Origin: Cladochytrium replicatum
Lineage: Eukaryota > Chytridiomycota > Chytridiomycetes > Cladochytriales > Cladochytriaceae
Direction of reading: 5' to 3'
Assembly (NCBI GenBank): GCA_025526935.1
Contig: JAHLKD010000029.1
Coordinates: 1 to 64,000, forward strand
DNA length: 64,000 nucleotides
The notes beneath the pieces were generated by a model. That model saw nothing but the letters and a program-made list of their open reading frames with translations, made no database searches and was not told the origin of the DNA. A program made the position numbers and the translations under genes. How positions within the stretch are numbered: position 1 is the stretch's first letter; every line of letters begins with the position of its first letter. Below, one piece after another: positions 23,364 through 33,967 of this stretch.

Positions 23364-24300
23364 ATGGCTGCATTGCTTCTGGGGTATGTTAAAAGAAATT
23401 TTGTTGCTGTTGCATCGTTGGCGATTGATTTCCAGAAATTGATGAAGAAATTTTGAACTTCTCCTTCCACTCATTCTTGCAACGTTCTATTAGCTAAATT
23501 CTATGATTTCGATAGGGCCGACCTTCCCGATGATGAAGAGTTTGACGATGAAGATAACGATTACAGGCCTCCAGCATTAGAAAGTGATGAGGAAGTTACT
23601 ACAGGTAATACGCTCATTACTCATTTCTTTTGCTTAAGGTGGTGTTCTCTTAACCAGCGTCAGAGGATGAACGCGATGAATCGCCTGTCAATGATAATGG
23701 AGAGAATAACGGCGATGCGGATTTTGAATCACCACGCCGTCGTGGACGCGGTCGTGGTGGACGCAGAGGAGGTCGAGGTCGTGGGAGGGGTCGTGGTGAA
23801 GGACGTGGAGGCACCAGAGCAGCAACAGGCGCTGCTACCAACAACGTGGCCGGATCATCTTCATCCGCATCTGAGTTACTCAGCGCTCTTGCAGAGTCCT
23901 CATTGGGTCTGTATTTCGAGTCGAGCACGTCTCCTTCAGAGAAATTGATCCGCTCGCAAAACCAGCGAAAACCGCCCGCTCCGCAAACCTACCTTGCCCG
24001 ATATTCACCCAAGAATTCGACGCCCTGATCGAAAGTAGGTGTAAAACGTGGAGAATTCTTAGATTAAATATTGTTGACTATTTTTTTTCAGGGCGTAGAC
24101 AGACATTTGCTGCGTTGGCACGGCGAGGTAAGGAGTCGGAAGCTCCACTTAAATCCCTGCGTGAGTCTCTGGACCATCCAAAAGCTCGCGTTGCAGCACT
24201 TCGAAAGGCGTTGAGAGTGGCCAAGGAAAATGAAGCAGAAACAAGGGAAAAGTATCACCAAATGAAAGACACTCTTGGGAAAGTCTTTGACATCGCGTGA
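23364..24300 (+). CDS. Hypothetical acidic/Arg-Gly-rich protein, 3' model uncertain
   Basis: A plausible start is the ATG at 23364 in a 20-nt first exon (to 23383), spliced to 23516-23604 and then 23658 onward. All are GT-AG and in phase, giving MAALLLG followed by a very acidic stretch (ADLPDDEEFDDEDNDYRPP) and an Arg/Gly-rich block (RRRGRGRGGRRGGRGRGRG). The last exon, after an acceptor at about 24091, encodes a basic coiled-coil-like tail ending DTLGKVFDIA at 24300. The middle needs a change of frame around 23880-23940 to reach that tail. One reading there is FREIDPLAKPAKTARSAN followed by IFTQEFDALIERRQTF. I could not find a clean intron for it. RG-rich stretches often bind RNA or DNA. 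The family is not recognised. Confidence 0.5.
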
Positions 24301-25431
24301 AGTTCAAATAATCGTAAGCTCCTCAATATGAAGTATCAATCATTTTTAAGTTTTGCCAGGACTGCTTTAAAGCCAACTTGGTGTTCAATGGCATGAAAAG
24401 TGTGGGGTTGCACATGCTCCCACACAAGTTTTTCCACACAACTGCCATCACTTGGCCTCGTCCCTGGTCGATGGTAGGCTCCATCGTTCCTCATATATTT
24501 TATCTCTTGCTATCTGCAACCACGAAGACAACACCTGTTTGAAGGGGAGACCATTGATCCGGAAATCGTGCTCCCTTTTTGACACTGCTTCAGACACCAT
24601 AAGTGGGATCGTCATCTCGCATTGTTGAGCAAAGAAATAAGAAAATCTGCAGTAGCAGAATGGTGTTGGCTTCACTACATTTGAAAGGCGACATGAACCT
24701 CATCGAAGATAAAACTTGTTAGTATCTTATCCCACCTTCCGTGCTGATGCTGGTGAAGAGACTCGCCATGAGCGCGGTTGAGCCACGCTAAAGTAAGCGA
24801 GCGAACCCGCTTCACGCAGATGGCCAGAAAGAAGAAACGATCCCGGGCAATTGGTACTAACTATGGCGTAAGGATAAAGAAGAAACACCGCGTAAAGGCA
24901 GCAGCTGGAGCGTCAGGATCATAAGGAAATCCACACAAAGAAGCAGTCGAACCCGCCTCATGCAGCAAGGCAGTGAGGAGAAACGATCCCCCCGCAATTG
25001 CAGCAGGAGAACTACGGCGATAAAATAAGAAAAAAATCACGCACAATGGCAGCAGGAGAACCTACCGCAGCGTCAGGATCGAGTGAGTTTGTGATGGTGG
25101 GTGACTTTCCAGAAAGAATTCAAATTCTGAAAATAAAAAAAAAGAATTTGTAAGATGTTGATGTGAGCTGGTATGTATTCAGTCGAATATTTAAAGTGAT
25201 CGAAAATGAACAGGAACATCCCTGCTTTGTCTTGGCTATTATTCAAGCAAATTGCTAACTTCAGCATAAGGTTCACGACCTTGAGTATACGAATGGTGGA
25301 TTGCTAAGAACTCGGATAAGATTTATAATCATTTTTAACATCCCACAATCTGCCACGTTGCGAAATACGTAACTGCTGCGCTTTTGAAACTACAAATTGA
25401 AGATTGGACGCTTGTGTCCGATCTCTGAAAC
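24301..25431. other. Intergenic region with an imperfect duplication
   Basis: No supported gene. Minus-strand frames of 60-75 codons have no domain. The notable content is the repeat pair at 24797-25082, listed separately. Confidence 0.5.
24797..25082 (+). repeat. Imperfect tandem duplication, about 140 bp per unit
   Basis: Two diverged copies share the order CGAACCCGC...CAGC...GAAACGATCCC...GCAATTG...ACTA(T/C)GGCG...AAG...GCAGCAG...GCGTCAGGATC. The first runs from about 24797 to 24931 and the second from about 24943 to 25082. Both end in GCGTCAGGATC. Small gaps are needed in the alignment. No function is evident. Confidence 0.6.
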
Positions 25432-26519
25432 ATGACAAGGATTGCGCATGCACACTTTATAGAAAGTTTGAAGGACGTGAGTTTGAATGGGAGGATTGCG
25501 CTTATAACTGGCGGCAGTGCTGGCATCGGTGGTATGTGCCCATTTAGAACTACGATGATCCGTATTAATGACGTTCCGAACAGCCGCAACCGCAATCAAG
25601 CTCGCGAGTCTTGGCGCCTCAGTGACTGTAGTCGGGAGATCAGGTATGGTTCAATTCGGTCTGCTGACATCGTCGAACCCGCTCGTAACAATCTCCAGAT
25701 TCCAAATGTAAAGCAGTTGTGGAGCAAATGAAATCAGTGTCTCCAGCGTCTTCCAACGCTGTCTTGACATATGCTCTTCTCGACTTTGGTGATCTCAAAG
25801 CAACAGAGTCTTTCCTGGAGTCGTACGCTGCTGATACGCCCCGTCTCGACTTTCTTGTCTTGTCCGCTGGAGGTTTTAGCGGGAACGATAGCATGGTTAC
25901 ACCAGACTGCTCCCGCGCGGTCGCAGTCAACTACGTCTCGCGTTTTGCGGCCGTCAAGTATCTCGCACCGCTCCTCACACGCACAGCAGAGCTATCTCAA
26001 GACGGTATAGTGCGCGTGATAAACGTTGGGAATCCAACTTTGAGTGGCACCTCAATTGATGGTTTTCGGGACGACATGGGAATGGTTAAAGCGAAAGGAA
26101 TCAGTTGGTTTCTAAAGCTGCCGTCGCTAGTGACATATGCAAATGTCATGATTGATGAGTTCGCAAAGCAAAATCCAAAGGTGGCAATGATCCACATCCA
26201 CCCAGGTGTGATTGCGACGGACTTGCAGGCTCCGTTCCCGATAAATTTTATTGTCGTTCCAATTGTCAAACTGGTTGGCGGTAAGTGCGCTTATTTTTGT
26301 CAAATTCTTTGGTGATTATAGATTACAGACTCCGTTGAGTATGCTGGAGACAGGATTGCGTTCTACCTTACGAAGTACGATTGCACAGGGCGGTTTGGAC
26401 GTGGAATTTACATCGGGATGAAGGATGAGGACGTTCCGTTCAACTGGACTGGTGATGTTGGTGCGGACTACGAGACAGTTATGAAGTTTTCGCAAAGGGT
26501 TTTAGATCAGGCTCATTAA
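25432..26519 (+). CDS. Short-chain dehydrogenase/reductase-like protein, atypical active site
   Basis: Four exons (25432-25531, 25584-25643, 25699-26280, 26329-26519) give 310 residues. The N-terminal Rossmann motif TGGSAGIGAA, interrupted by intron 1, and the following LASLGASVTVVGRS mark an NAD(P)-binding SDR. The LVLSAGG segment corresponds to the usual NNAG region, and IHIHPGVIATDL to the PG motif after the active site. The usual catalytic YxxxK is replaced by YANVM, and the expected catalytic-Ser strand reads VINVGNPT. The cofactor site looks intact but the standard proton-relay Lys is absent, so it may bind nucleotide without normal oxidoreductase chemistry, or belong to a fungal subgroup with another mechanism. 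The substrate is unknown. The last intron uses the acceptor at 26328; an earlier AG would bring in a stop. Confidence 0.85.
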
Positions 26520-26794
26520 GCAATCAATGATGAAAAATATACGTTACCTCTTCAGGTTACCTTTCCAATCAAGCAAAAGATTGGTCTTTGACCCAACTAG
26601 GAGAAAACTAGGTTTGAACTGGGCAACTATTTCTGTCGTTCTTCGTTAATCTCTGCTGGATTATAACAATTGCGCTTCATTCGTGACATTTCCCAGAACG
26701 TTTTCAGATGGTCCATATGGTGTCCAGATGGGACGCTTTGCCAATTTTTAGTGGATAAAAGCGCTCAATCATGATGAAAAATTTGTCCATCGAA

Positions 26795-26803
26795 TATATA
26801 ATA
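26795..26803 (+). promoter_or_regulatory. TATA-like box upstream of the 7TM gene
   Basis: TATATAATA lies about 65 bp before the start codon at 26865, in otherwise mixed sequence. Position and match fit a core promoter, but this is pattern only. Confidence 0.45.
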
Positions 26804-26864
26804 AAGACGGTCCACACCTCCATCAAACATAATAGGGGTGGCTTCAACCCACCACAACTTCTCA

Positions 26865-28668
26865 ATGTCTCAGAGTGTTGCCGTTGTGGTGACAATAGTT
26901 TGGCTCTCCTCAGTCTCCCTGATGTCCCTTTGGGTGCTATTCTCGGATTGCCCCTCCCGTGTCTTTCGGCTCAACCTCAGCTTTCGCTGTCGTGGAATCA
27001 GGCCCACTCTAGCAATAACACCTTCATCCCCCACGATCACAACTCAATCGAACTTCCAACCTTTGGCCTTCCTCTCTCTCTTCCTTGGACTAGTGGCATC
27101 GATATTGAGCTTGAGTGCGAATTATTCCCATTAGATTCTTCCCACACGAATTGAGCTGACTATTTATCCCAGTTCAAATTGTCTTGATTTGGCAAGTTTT
27201 TCCAGAGTCTTTTCCGATACCGATAGCGGTCGCGCCAGCCGTGTGGGATCAGGGCGCACAGCGAGCGGGATTGACAGTTGTGGAGATTTTGGAGCAAATG
27301 GCTGCACAAGGAACAGGTTTGCAACTTTTTTTGTACAGTTTTTGCACACAACAAACTGATTGATTCCATGTTCTGATTGGCAGCAGTTGCGTAAGAAGAT
27401 GAAACGATACGTAATGTCCAAACTTAATTTTGTTCAATCCAGCTACTTCTTTCTCTTGATGGACCGATACACCGCATTCAAGTTCTTTATGCCAGGTGGG
27501 GCCGAAACTAAAGGGATACAACATGTTCTGAACCATTTCAACCACCCAAGGCGGGACGAACAAGACTGTACGCCAGTGGATATACATCGTCGCATTTGTT
27601 TGCGTTCTCGCGAGGATCGTTCAATGGATAGTCGTTAACGTTATACCTCAAAAAATCTTCGAGGACCGGTGCATTTTGGCAATCTTCAACATGACTGAGG
27701 TGCTGCTCTTCTTATTCAATATGGGACTTGATATGATGTGTTCCTTCGCCCTCTGCCGCGCTGCCTTCACCAATGTCACTTATCTTACGCGAGGTGAAAC
27801 TGAAGCAGCATCCTTTGCGGATCCAGCAAACGACGGCGGCTCGCGCAGGCCATCGCTCGCTGGTCGAGTAGCACAACTGATACCTGGCCCAAGCATTCAA
27901 AGAACAGCTGGCGGTGTGTTGAGCATTTCACCTGTAAGCTAGAAAACAGCTGTGCTGTGCGATTCATAAAGCCTGACCCTATCGCCACAGCCTGAGGCCG
28001 TGTGGGTACCTCCTGCCATGGCCTCGGCTATCCTGATCCCCGCTGCGGTTGGAGATCGTGCAAGGTCGGGATCGCGAGACACAAACCACGCGTACAACAT
28101 TGCACGGATTGTTGCCCAACCTCCTGGCGATTCATTGTTCAAAACTCAGGATCATCTAGCCGGCGCAACTACCAACAAACCAACTGAGAGCCACGACCAC
28201 AGCGACAGCGACAGCATTATCGCTTCAGTACTTCGAAACACTAACCAACGGCGTGCGGCTGTGCTCCTTCTCGCCATGATCATCACAGGGGTGTTGAGCT
28301 TCATATTATACGGCTTGCATTTCATTCGCTCCATGATGCCGATGGCTCGTACGATAGAGATGCTTCTCTCTGCTTTCGTCACTTTCCACGTTCTGTTCTC
28401 GCTTTACTTTCTGTCGGCTTTCAAAGAGGTTGTGCGGAAGGCACCGAATCCGTCGAAATCGTTTTTACAGTCGTCGACCGACAACCAGTTAGTTACATAC
28501 GAAGTGGATTCATCTGGAGAAGAGCAAGTGCGACCCTCGATCCCTTCTGCTGTGGCTGTTTATGTATCGCATCATCGCTCTGCTATTCCTAACGATGGGC
28601 TGTCGGACTCTCCGTGGGCCGTTGACGCTGCTTCTAACCACAAAAGCTTCAAGTTTCCCCCTGGGTAG
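26865..28668 (+). CDS. Seven-transmembrane protein, GPCR-like topology, unrecognised family
   Basis: Five exons (26865-27114, 27206-27332, 27443-27495, 27551-27933, 27991-28668) join in phase to give 496 residues. Hydrophobic segments are VAVVVTIVWLSSVSLMSLW, FLSLFLGLVASILSL, LQLFFYFFLLMDRYTAF, WIYIVAFVCVLARIVQWIVV, ILAIFNMTEVLLFLF, AVLLLAMIITGVLSFILY and a seventh ending LFSLYFLSAF. That is seven. The third ends in DRY, as in class A receptors. Between segments five and six lies a polar loop of well over 100 residues, in the place of a large third intracellular loop. Gene order and splice phases support one protein. No known receptor family, ligand motif or cytosolic domain was recognised. 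A transporter or other membrane protein is possible. Confidence 0.68.
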
Positions 28669-29083
28669 TTCTATTCTTCCAACCAATTATCTCCATTCAG
28701 ACTTCAATGCGACGTTTTGCATAGCAGAATTTTGGCTTTTGCCTCTTTCACATCTAACGAGAATCCACCATTTATTGGTCGCCGATACCCAATTTCATAA
28801 GTCTTCCTCGTTCTGTGATAAAAACGACCGTGAATATGTTCTTCAGTGTACAAATCATTGAGAAAGAGCTTTCGAAAAAAAAGAAATGATACATCTATTG
28901 TAGTGCCCAGGCTCTACCACAAAAATTTATAACATTTGAGATAAATGTGAAAACCAGGAGGAAACAGCGGTGTTGTTCAATCACTAGGAAGGCTGGATGT
29001 GTACTAAGTTCGGCTGCCAAGATATGACCCCCATGACCAAAAATTCAAGGTCGCATACAGATAGCCAAAAATCGATTCAGTTC
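28669..29083. other. Intergenic, nothing recognised
   Basis: Short 3'-facing gap between the 7TM gene (plus) and the surface-protein gene (minus). It is AT-rich, with no open frame longer than about 60 codons that lacks overlap with its neighbours. Confidence 0.5.
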
Positions 29084-29693
29084 TTAAGACAAGGAGAAGA
29101 GAGCAACACCAACAGCGAGCAGGGTGAACACTGTCGGCGCAACGACGTGGTCGGCAAAGCTGCCTCGGGGAACACCATCCGCGTTGTTGATGTTTCCCGC
29201 AGATGTGGGCGAAGACTTTGTGCTAGACTTAGTGCTGGTAGTGGATGTGGTCGCAGTAACCCCAAAGAGGTTTCGGAGAATCGTGGAAGCACCGGCGGTG
29301 TCACCGCGGTAGCAAGCAGATTTCAGGTTCGAGACGGCAAGGGTCGAGTCAGAGCCAGCGGCGTTAACGTTAAGGCACATCAAGCATGCATCAGAGTCAC
29401 CAGCAGCAAAGTAAGGGCAAATGCACTTTGCGAGGGTGTCGATAGCGGAGAGGGTCTGAATAAGGTTTGAAACACTTGTTACAGACAACCTTGTCAAGAT
29501 CTCATTGTGCACAGCGAAATACCTGAGCGTTGGACGAAGGTCGGACGGTTTGTGCACAGCTGGCCTTCATAGTGGTTGTGAACATGGAGCAGCTTGAAGC
29601 GCAAGCTGGAGGAGGGTTGGTCTGTTGTGCGATAACGGTCGAAAGGGTGACCAGAAGGGCGACGAACCCGACGATGACGTTCGAGATGAACAT
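29084..29693 (-). CDS. Secreted Cys-rich protein with Ser/Thr stalk and hydrophobic (GPI-type) C-terminus
   Basis: Two exons (29693-29523 and 29455-29084) across a 67-bp GT-AG intron encode 180 residues. The N-terminus (MFISNVIVGFVALLVTLSTV) is a classic signal peptide with likely cleavage after AQQ. The mature part has regularly spaced Cys (CASSCSMF, KASCAQ, KCICPYF, DACLMC, SACYRG), then a Thr/Ser-rich stalk, then a polar-to-hydrophobic end (VFTLLAVGVALFSLS) as in GPI-anchor signals. It is probably a cell-wall or plasma-membrane surface protein. No named family was recognised. The Cys pattern could be checked against fungal CFEM-like and related secreted families. Confidence 0.75.
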
Positions 29694-29881
29694 GTTCGGT
29701 GCAAATTTCCGGAAGGCGGGAGAGCTATTTGAACAGGAGGCTTAAGTTCTAATAGCCAGCTGTTGGTGTGTAAACTTCTACTTCTAAAGGGAAGCTGGAA
29801 CGGGGAGGCTGTGCAGGGACACAAATTTTGTTGTTCAGCAAAAACACGACCAGCAAGTGAGACTAGTCAATTCTATATAAT

Positions 29882-30960
29882 TCACAAGGACAGACGCTGA
29901 TGCTGATGCTGTTGCGAGATGCTTTGCTCCATCAAATATGTACTTGTTGGGCAATTGAGAACGTTCTCAATCTCCACAGACTGCTCAAGGGTGACGATAT
30001 TTTTGGTGTAGTTGTGAAGAAGTTTTCCCTTTTGCTCAAGCACTTTGATAAAGTAGTGTGATGGAGACGGATTATATTTTGAAGGGTATATTTCCTAAGA
30101 AGCCAGGCTGGAGATACTACAACCAGGTGTCGGTAAACGTTACTACCAACCCGTGCAAAGGAATAGAAGATATCAGGCTGATCACGGAAGAACTCAATAT
30201 CAAACATATGCTGAGGATCGTTCAGATCAAACCGATCCCCGAGTTTTGCGTAGATGCCATTTTCGGATCGAAAATCCGGAATACCACAGAAAACAGAAAC
30301 ACCAGCGCCTGTGAGTACTAGAATGTTCTTGCTCTTCTGCAACAATTGGAGTACGTCAGCGTATGTATTGAAGTGTGTGAGTTTTGGACGTTTCCCCGCC
30401 TGTGGAAATTAGTTGAGAATAAAACACGGTAATTGTCAACCATACATTTAGTCCAACGAGAGTCTTTAAAAGGCTTATCATTTCTTCTTCTCCAAGTCCT
30501 TGTGTCAACGCCATCTTTAAGTATAGCCCAAGAATTCAGGATTCTATGCCTTGATGAGAGTGTCAGTCTCACTTCCTCTGGATCCAAGAACACTTCTAGG
30601 AGGACTGACAACCGGTAGTCCTGATATTTCGAGACGAACCCCCAAAACCCCAAGCACACTGCCGAGTCCAGCATCTTCAGCCTAGGACCACCAGATTTGG
30701 CGGAATCTCTCGGCCACCACGGAGAATTCCCTTCATTCCCGAACTTTTCGTGTGATCGAAGCCCGAAATATTACCATCGTCTTCCTCATCTCCTTTGCTC
30801 TTCTCTTCGTCGCTGTCATCTGATTTTAGCATTTCCGGAAGGATCAAATGTTTCTACAGTTGTGATCTGCATATCAAAATCTTCCTCATGCTCTGGATAT
30901 GGATCGTCCCGTGGTCGCTTCCGTCCTCCGCATCGTCAGGGCCGTTCACAGAGTCAAGTG
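29882..30960 (-). pseudogene. Sirtuin (SIR2/HST-type) gene, truncated at the catalytic core
   Basis: The minus strand encodes the first half of a class I sirtuin NAD-dependent deacetylase. Visible are an acidic N-terminus (SDDSDEEKSKGDEEDD), the lead-in KRPKLTHFNTYADVLQLL, the NAD-binding LTGAGVSVFCGIPDFRSENG, the segment MFDIEFFRDQPDIFYSFAR, and, after an intron at 30095-30150, EIYPSKYNPSPSHYFIKVL and LLHNYTKNIVTLEQ. Another intron at about 30395-30447 (GTATGG to CCACAG) fits. The conserved TQNID has become TKNIV. Just after NVLNC, where the catalytic His (CHG) should follow, the sequence becomes unrelated and ends at a stop (29882). The zinc-binding Cys are absent. One frame break near 30670 is also likely. 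An active deacetylase is not expected. Confidence 0.8.
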
Positions 30961-31143
30961 ACGAGTCATTATTTGTGGAGCAGTTGCGGTTGTTTGTTCC
31001 CTCAAAATGTAATACGGGTTGTTAGGTGTTGATATAAGAAACGTCGAGACTGCAGTCAGAATCTGCTGTCAGCACCCTCCGCTTTCGGTTGTTCGTGTTC
31101 AAGTTGCCCCACTCTGTGGATCACGTACGCGAGTTTCTGAACA

Positions 31144-31584
31144 ATGCAAGAGCCGTCGTGGTACATGTGAGATCGAGGACCCGAAGAGCCCAGATTGAAT
31201 AGAGTTTATTTCGGAACAAGGTTCGACAGGTTGCGCTATGGTAGGTCAGACCATAACTTTTGGAGACGCAAAAGTGTAACTGGTTCTTTTCTGCAATCAG
31301 GTGCATTCATCGGAATATCGGTGGGTGCCAGTTTAGGTTTCCTCACTGGTGCTTTCACAGTCCTGACGTAAGTCGATAGCAGCGTGCAAGTTCCAACACC
31401 AAATTTTATCCTTTTGTTCAGATATGGGCCAGGACATAAAGGATATATGAGAACGATCGGACAGCAGATGATGCAATCCAGCGCTTTCTTCGGCTGTATT
31501 ATGGGATTGGTTGAAGAAGTTGGTCTCTACAGACAAAACTTATCTGACGCTGTTGCTTCCAGATTCGGGTCTCTGCTTTGTTAG
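31144..31584 (+). CDS. Mgr2/Romo1-family mitochondrial inner-membrane protein
   Basis: Four small exons (31144-31166, 31221-31240, 31301-31367, 31422-31584) join across three GT-AG introns to give 90 residues. The product starts MQEPSWYMFDRLRYGAFI and has two glycine-rich membrane helices, GISVGASLGFLTGAF and the one after TIGQQMMQSSAFFG. These match the family pattern (FDR, then GxxxG helices, then a GxxMMQSxxxFG segment) of human ROMO1 (79 aa) and yeast Mgr2 (113 aa). Mgr2 is a subunit of the TIM23 translocase that helps release proteins laterally into the inner membrane. The first two exons are only 23 and 20 nt, so single-ORF searches miss the gene. It lies divergently beside the truncated sirtuin. 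Confidence 0.85.
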
Positions 31585-32049
31585 GAAGGGGCAGAATACC
31601 CACGGCAGATCACATATCCAGCACAACGGAGAGCATTCGAGAGCAGATCCGAGCGAGCATAGCACAGCACATTACTCGTAGAGCATGCACTACTTAGAAT
31701 CCAAATGTAAAGAATTGAACGTTGAAATGTTCTTCCCGTACGGATCAAACGATTCCCGTCAGCTGCGCCACGTACGGCGCGTGTCTTCTGGTTGACGGGT
31801 TTCTGCGGTGTGAATGATCTGCCGTTTGCACCAGGTAAACTTTTTTTGAGACAGATCACTTCCGTCCGTTCATGTTTCATACATTTGCTTAGACCGTGTT
31901 CCGCGTCCGTCTCGATATCCATTCATTACCAGACGTATTGATCGTGATACACCAAGATCACAGACATTTCTGACAGCGACTACCCTGTTCTGCACCTACA
32001 CCACCTTCCTTTCACAGCTCCGTCACCCCAAAAGCTGAACTGAGGAAGC
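31585..32049. other. Intergenic, upstream of the Lst2-like gene
   Basis: About 465 bp. A 113-codon minus-strand frame (31581-31922) has no recognisable domain and reads across the Mgr2 stop, so it was not called. The region presumably holds the promoter of the gene starting at 32050. Confidence 0.4.
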
Positions 32050-33551
32050 ATGCCTCTGAATGGACGGTCAGCACCACCACCACCACAAGCCAATGCATAT
32101 TCCGTTGCACACATCTTTCCAGTACACAAATGGAAAGCACTGAAGCAAAAGGGCCTGAAGGCTCCAAAACTGAGCGAAACACAAGGACTCTCTTTGTTCT
32201 ATCATGCAGGTACTACATAGTGTGAGAACACATTAGCATGGATCGTTGTATCACAGATTGGAACTGAACTCTTTCATGTCATCTATCAAAGATGAATACC
32301 TCACAAAGTCGGTTAAGCTACTTCAGAAGTGCGCTGACCCTAACTCCGAGCGCTGGAGAATCTACAGCGAACGCGTCCACCGAGCCCAGCGCCTCCTCCT
32401 CGACTCCGTCCAGCTCATTTACCAGGACATGGACGACTCCGTGAAATCAAATCGAGACTACCGTCGCCAGCTTCCTCCAGAGGACCAGCGCGAGCTCGAA
32501 GGAGGTTTCTCTGAGAACATCTTATTTGCCGCTCAAGCGCTGAGCAAAGGGTTCCGAATTCGGGGAATCGAACGCTTTACTTCTGATCTGGCAGAGCCCG
32601 CACGGCTATTGTGTGCGACATTTGAAACCCTTCGATTCGTGTTCCGGAGACGTGCTATGATCTCGGCAGCTCCACCTCATGAGGACCTTACGCCAATCGT
32701 AAAGGAGTTTGATACTGCATGGACTGCCTTTGAGCGCAAAATTTGCTTCTGCTACTTTGAGATTCAGTACACTGGAGCACCCGGAAAAGATGATGGAACG
32801 GATATGTTCCAGGTAAAGTTCCATCTCGTATTCTCTGTGACAAATGCTGACACCTGTGCGATTTCAGGTGCTACTGAGCGAAACAATTCTGTACGCACTC
32901 AAACAGGGATATTTCGCCCTTGACCAAGTCGAATCCGCTGATCCAGAGGTTATCATTGGCCTTCCAAGACTCGCCCTCGTCGCTGCCCTCACTCACATGC
33001 CAGAATGCATCAACATTACAGACTCAAAGTCCGGGTTCCGATGGTTCCGCACGAAAGCACACAAGCTTGCGGATGCTCAAGCGGAAATATCACGATGGTC
33101 GCAGGAACGCCTTCGACGTTTCGAGAGGATGCTCGCACAGTGCGACGACTTGGATACCCCTGCCAAAAGCCTACAAGGAGAAGAAAAGAAGGGCTCGGCG
33201 ACGGTTTTGGACGACGGCGCGACATACATTGGTTCTGGCCCTCTCTCGTTCGAAACGTTTTATATGTGCACTGGAGATACACACACGCGTGGCTCGTCTG
33301 TCTCGACGACTATGTCGGCATTGTCGGTTGTTACCGCACTGTCGGGAACGACCGTTGCTTCGCCTACGAGTATCAGTGCACCACTACTCCCGTCTCCAAC
33401 TGACAGTATCCCAAGCACGTCAAAGTCCGACCGTGAAATGCAGAGGTATTACCGCCTTATCTGCTCTATAGCCGACGACCTACAATCTGGACCTCGCGCT
33501 CGTGAGTTTGCAACGGTCCTCGGCGCGGTGTTCAGCATTCATAGATGCTGA
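32050..33551 (+). CDS. Lst2-like protein (lateral signalling target protein 2 N-terminal domain), no FYVE domain
   Basis: Three exons (32050-32209, 32292-32812, 32868-33551) give 454 residues. Intron 1 must use the acceptor at 32291. This yields LFYHADEYLTKSVKLLQKC, which matches the FYYADEELN start of the Lst2/ZFYVE28 domain; nearer AG sites give a stop. Further family similarity is seen in SENILFAAQALSKGF, ERKICFCYFEIQY, SETILYALKQGYFALDQ and GLPRLALVAALTH. Animal Lst2 controls EGF receptor trafficking and binds phosphoinositides through a C-terminal FYVE finger. Here the C-terminus is a Ser/Thr-rich stretch with no Cys-rich finger, so any lipid binding must differ. The role is likely endosomal, by family inference only. 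Confidence 0.78.
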
Positions 33552-33871
33552 GACTTACGGACGTATTTCTTGGGATTTCATTCTCCTTTTACACGCCTGT
33601 TGTTCCCTTTTTGAGCGATACTCCTTCCTTGCTCAAATATTTCCCCTTTTCATTATTCTGTTTGCCTTTCCCCAATCCTTCTTCGAATCCTTTGATTTTT
33701 GGTGATCCCCCACACCAAGCTCTTCGAACTTCACCGTTCGTGATCTCAAAATGCGAGCAATCAAGTTCTTTTTTAGCAGTTTGTTTATTTTACATTGCCG
33801 CCAGTTTTGGCGAAGTTGGACGCTTCCTTTCCTAGAATCATACTAATACGCTTATAATCTGACTTAATTTT

Positions 33872-33967
33872 CTTCTTAACACTATAATAGACGACGAAAT
33901 CATTTTGTGTCATAACAGGCTTCTTAACACTATAATAGACAACGAAAGCAGTTTTTGTGTCATAAAG
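33872..33967. repeat. 48-bp tandem duplication
   Basis: Two adjacent copies starting CTTCTTAACACTATAATAGA at 33872 and 33920, each ending near TGTGTCATAA. They differ by a few bases. On the minus strand they encode a repeated FVVYYSVKK, but the surrounding frame has no other gene features. Confidence 0.8.

Noticed and set aside
23667-23948. 93-codon plus-strand frame (MNAMNRLSM...)
   Set aside because: Alternative frame of the RG-rich stretch; Val/Asp-rich by codon shift, no start context.
24797-25082. Possible tRNA halves because of CGAACCCGC stretches
   Set aside because: No cloverleaf can be drawn; the stretch is better explained as an imperfect duplication.
30095-30150. Frameshift in the sirtuin after FYSFAR
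   Set aside because: A GT-AG intron here restores the family sequence EIYPS, so this is not a mutation.
32210-32256. Frameshift at the first junction of the Lst2-like gene
   Set aside because: Using the later acceptor at 32291 gives the conserved ADE sequence with no shift.
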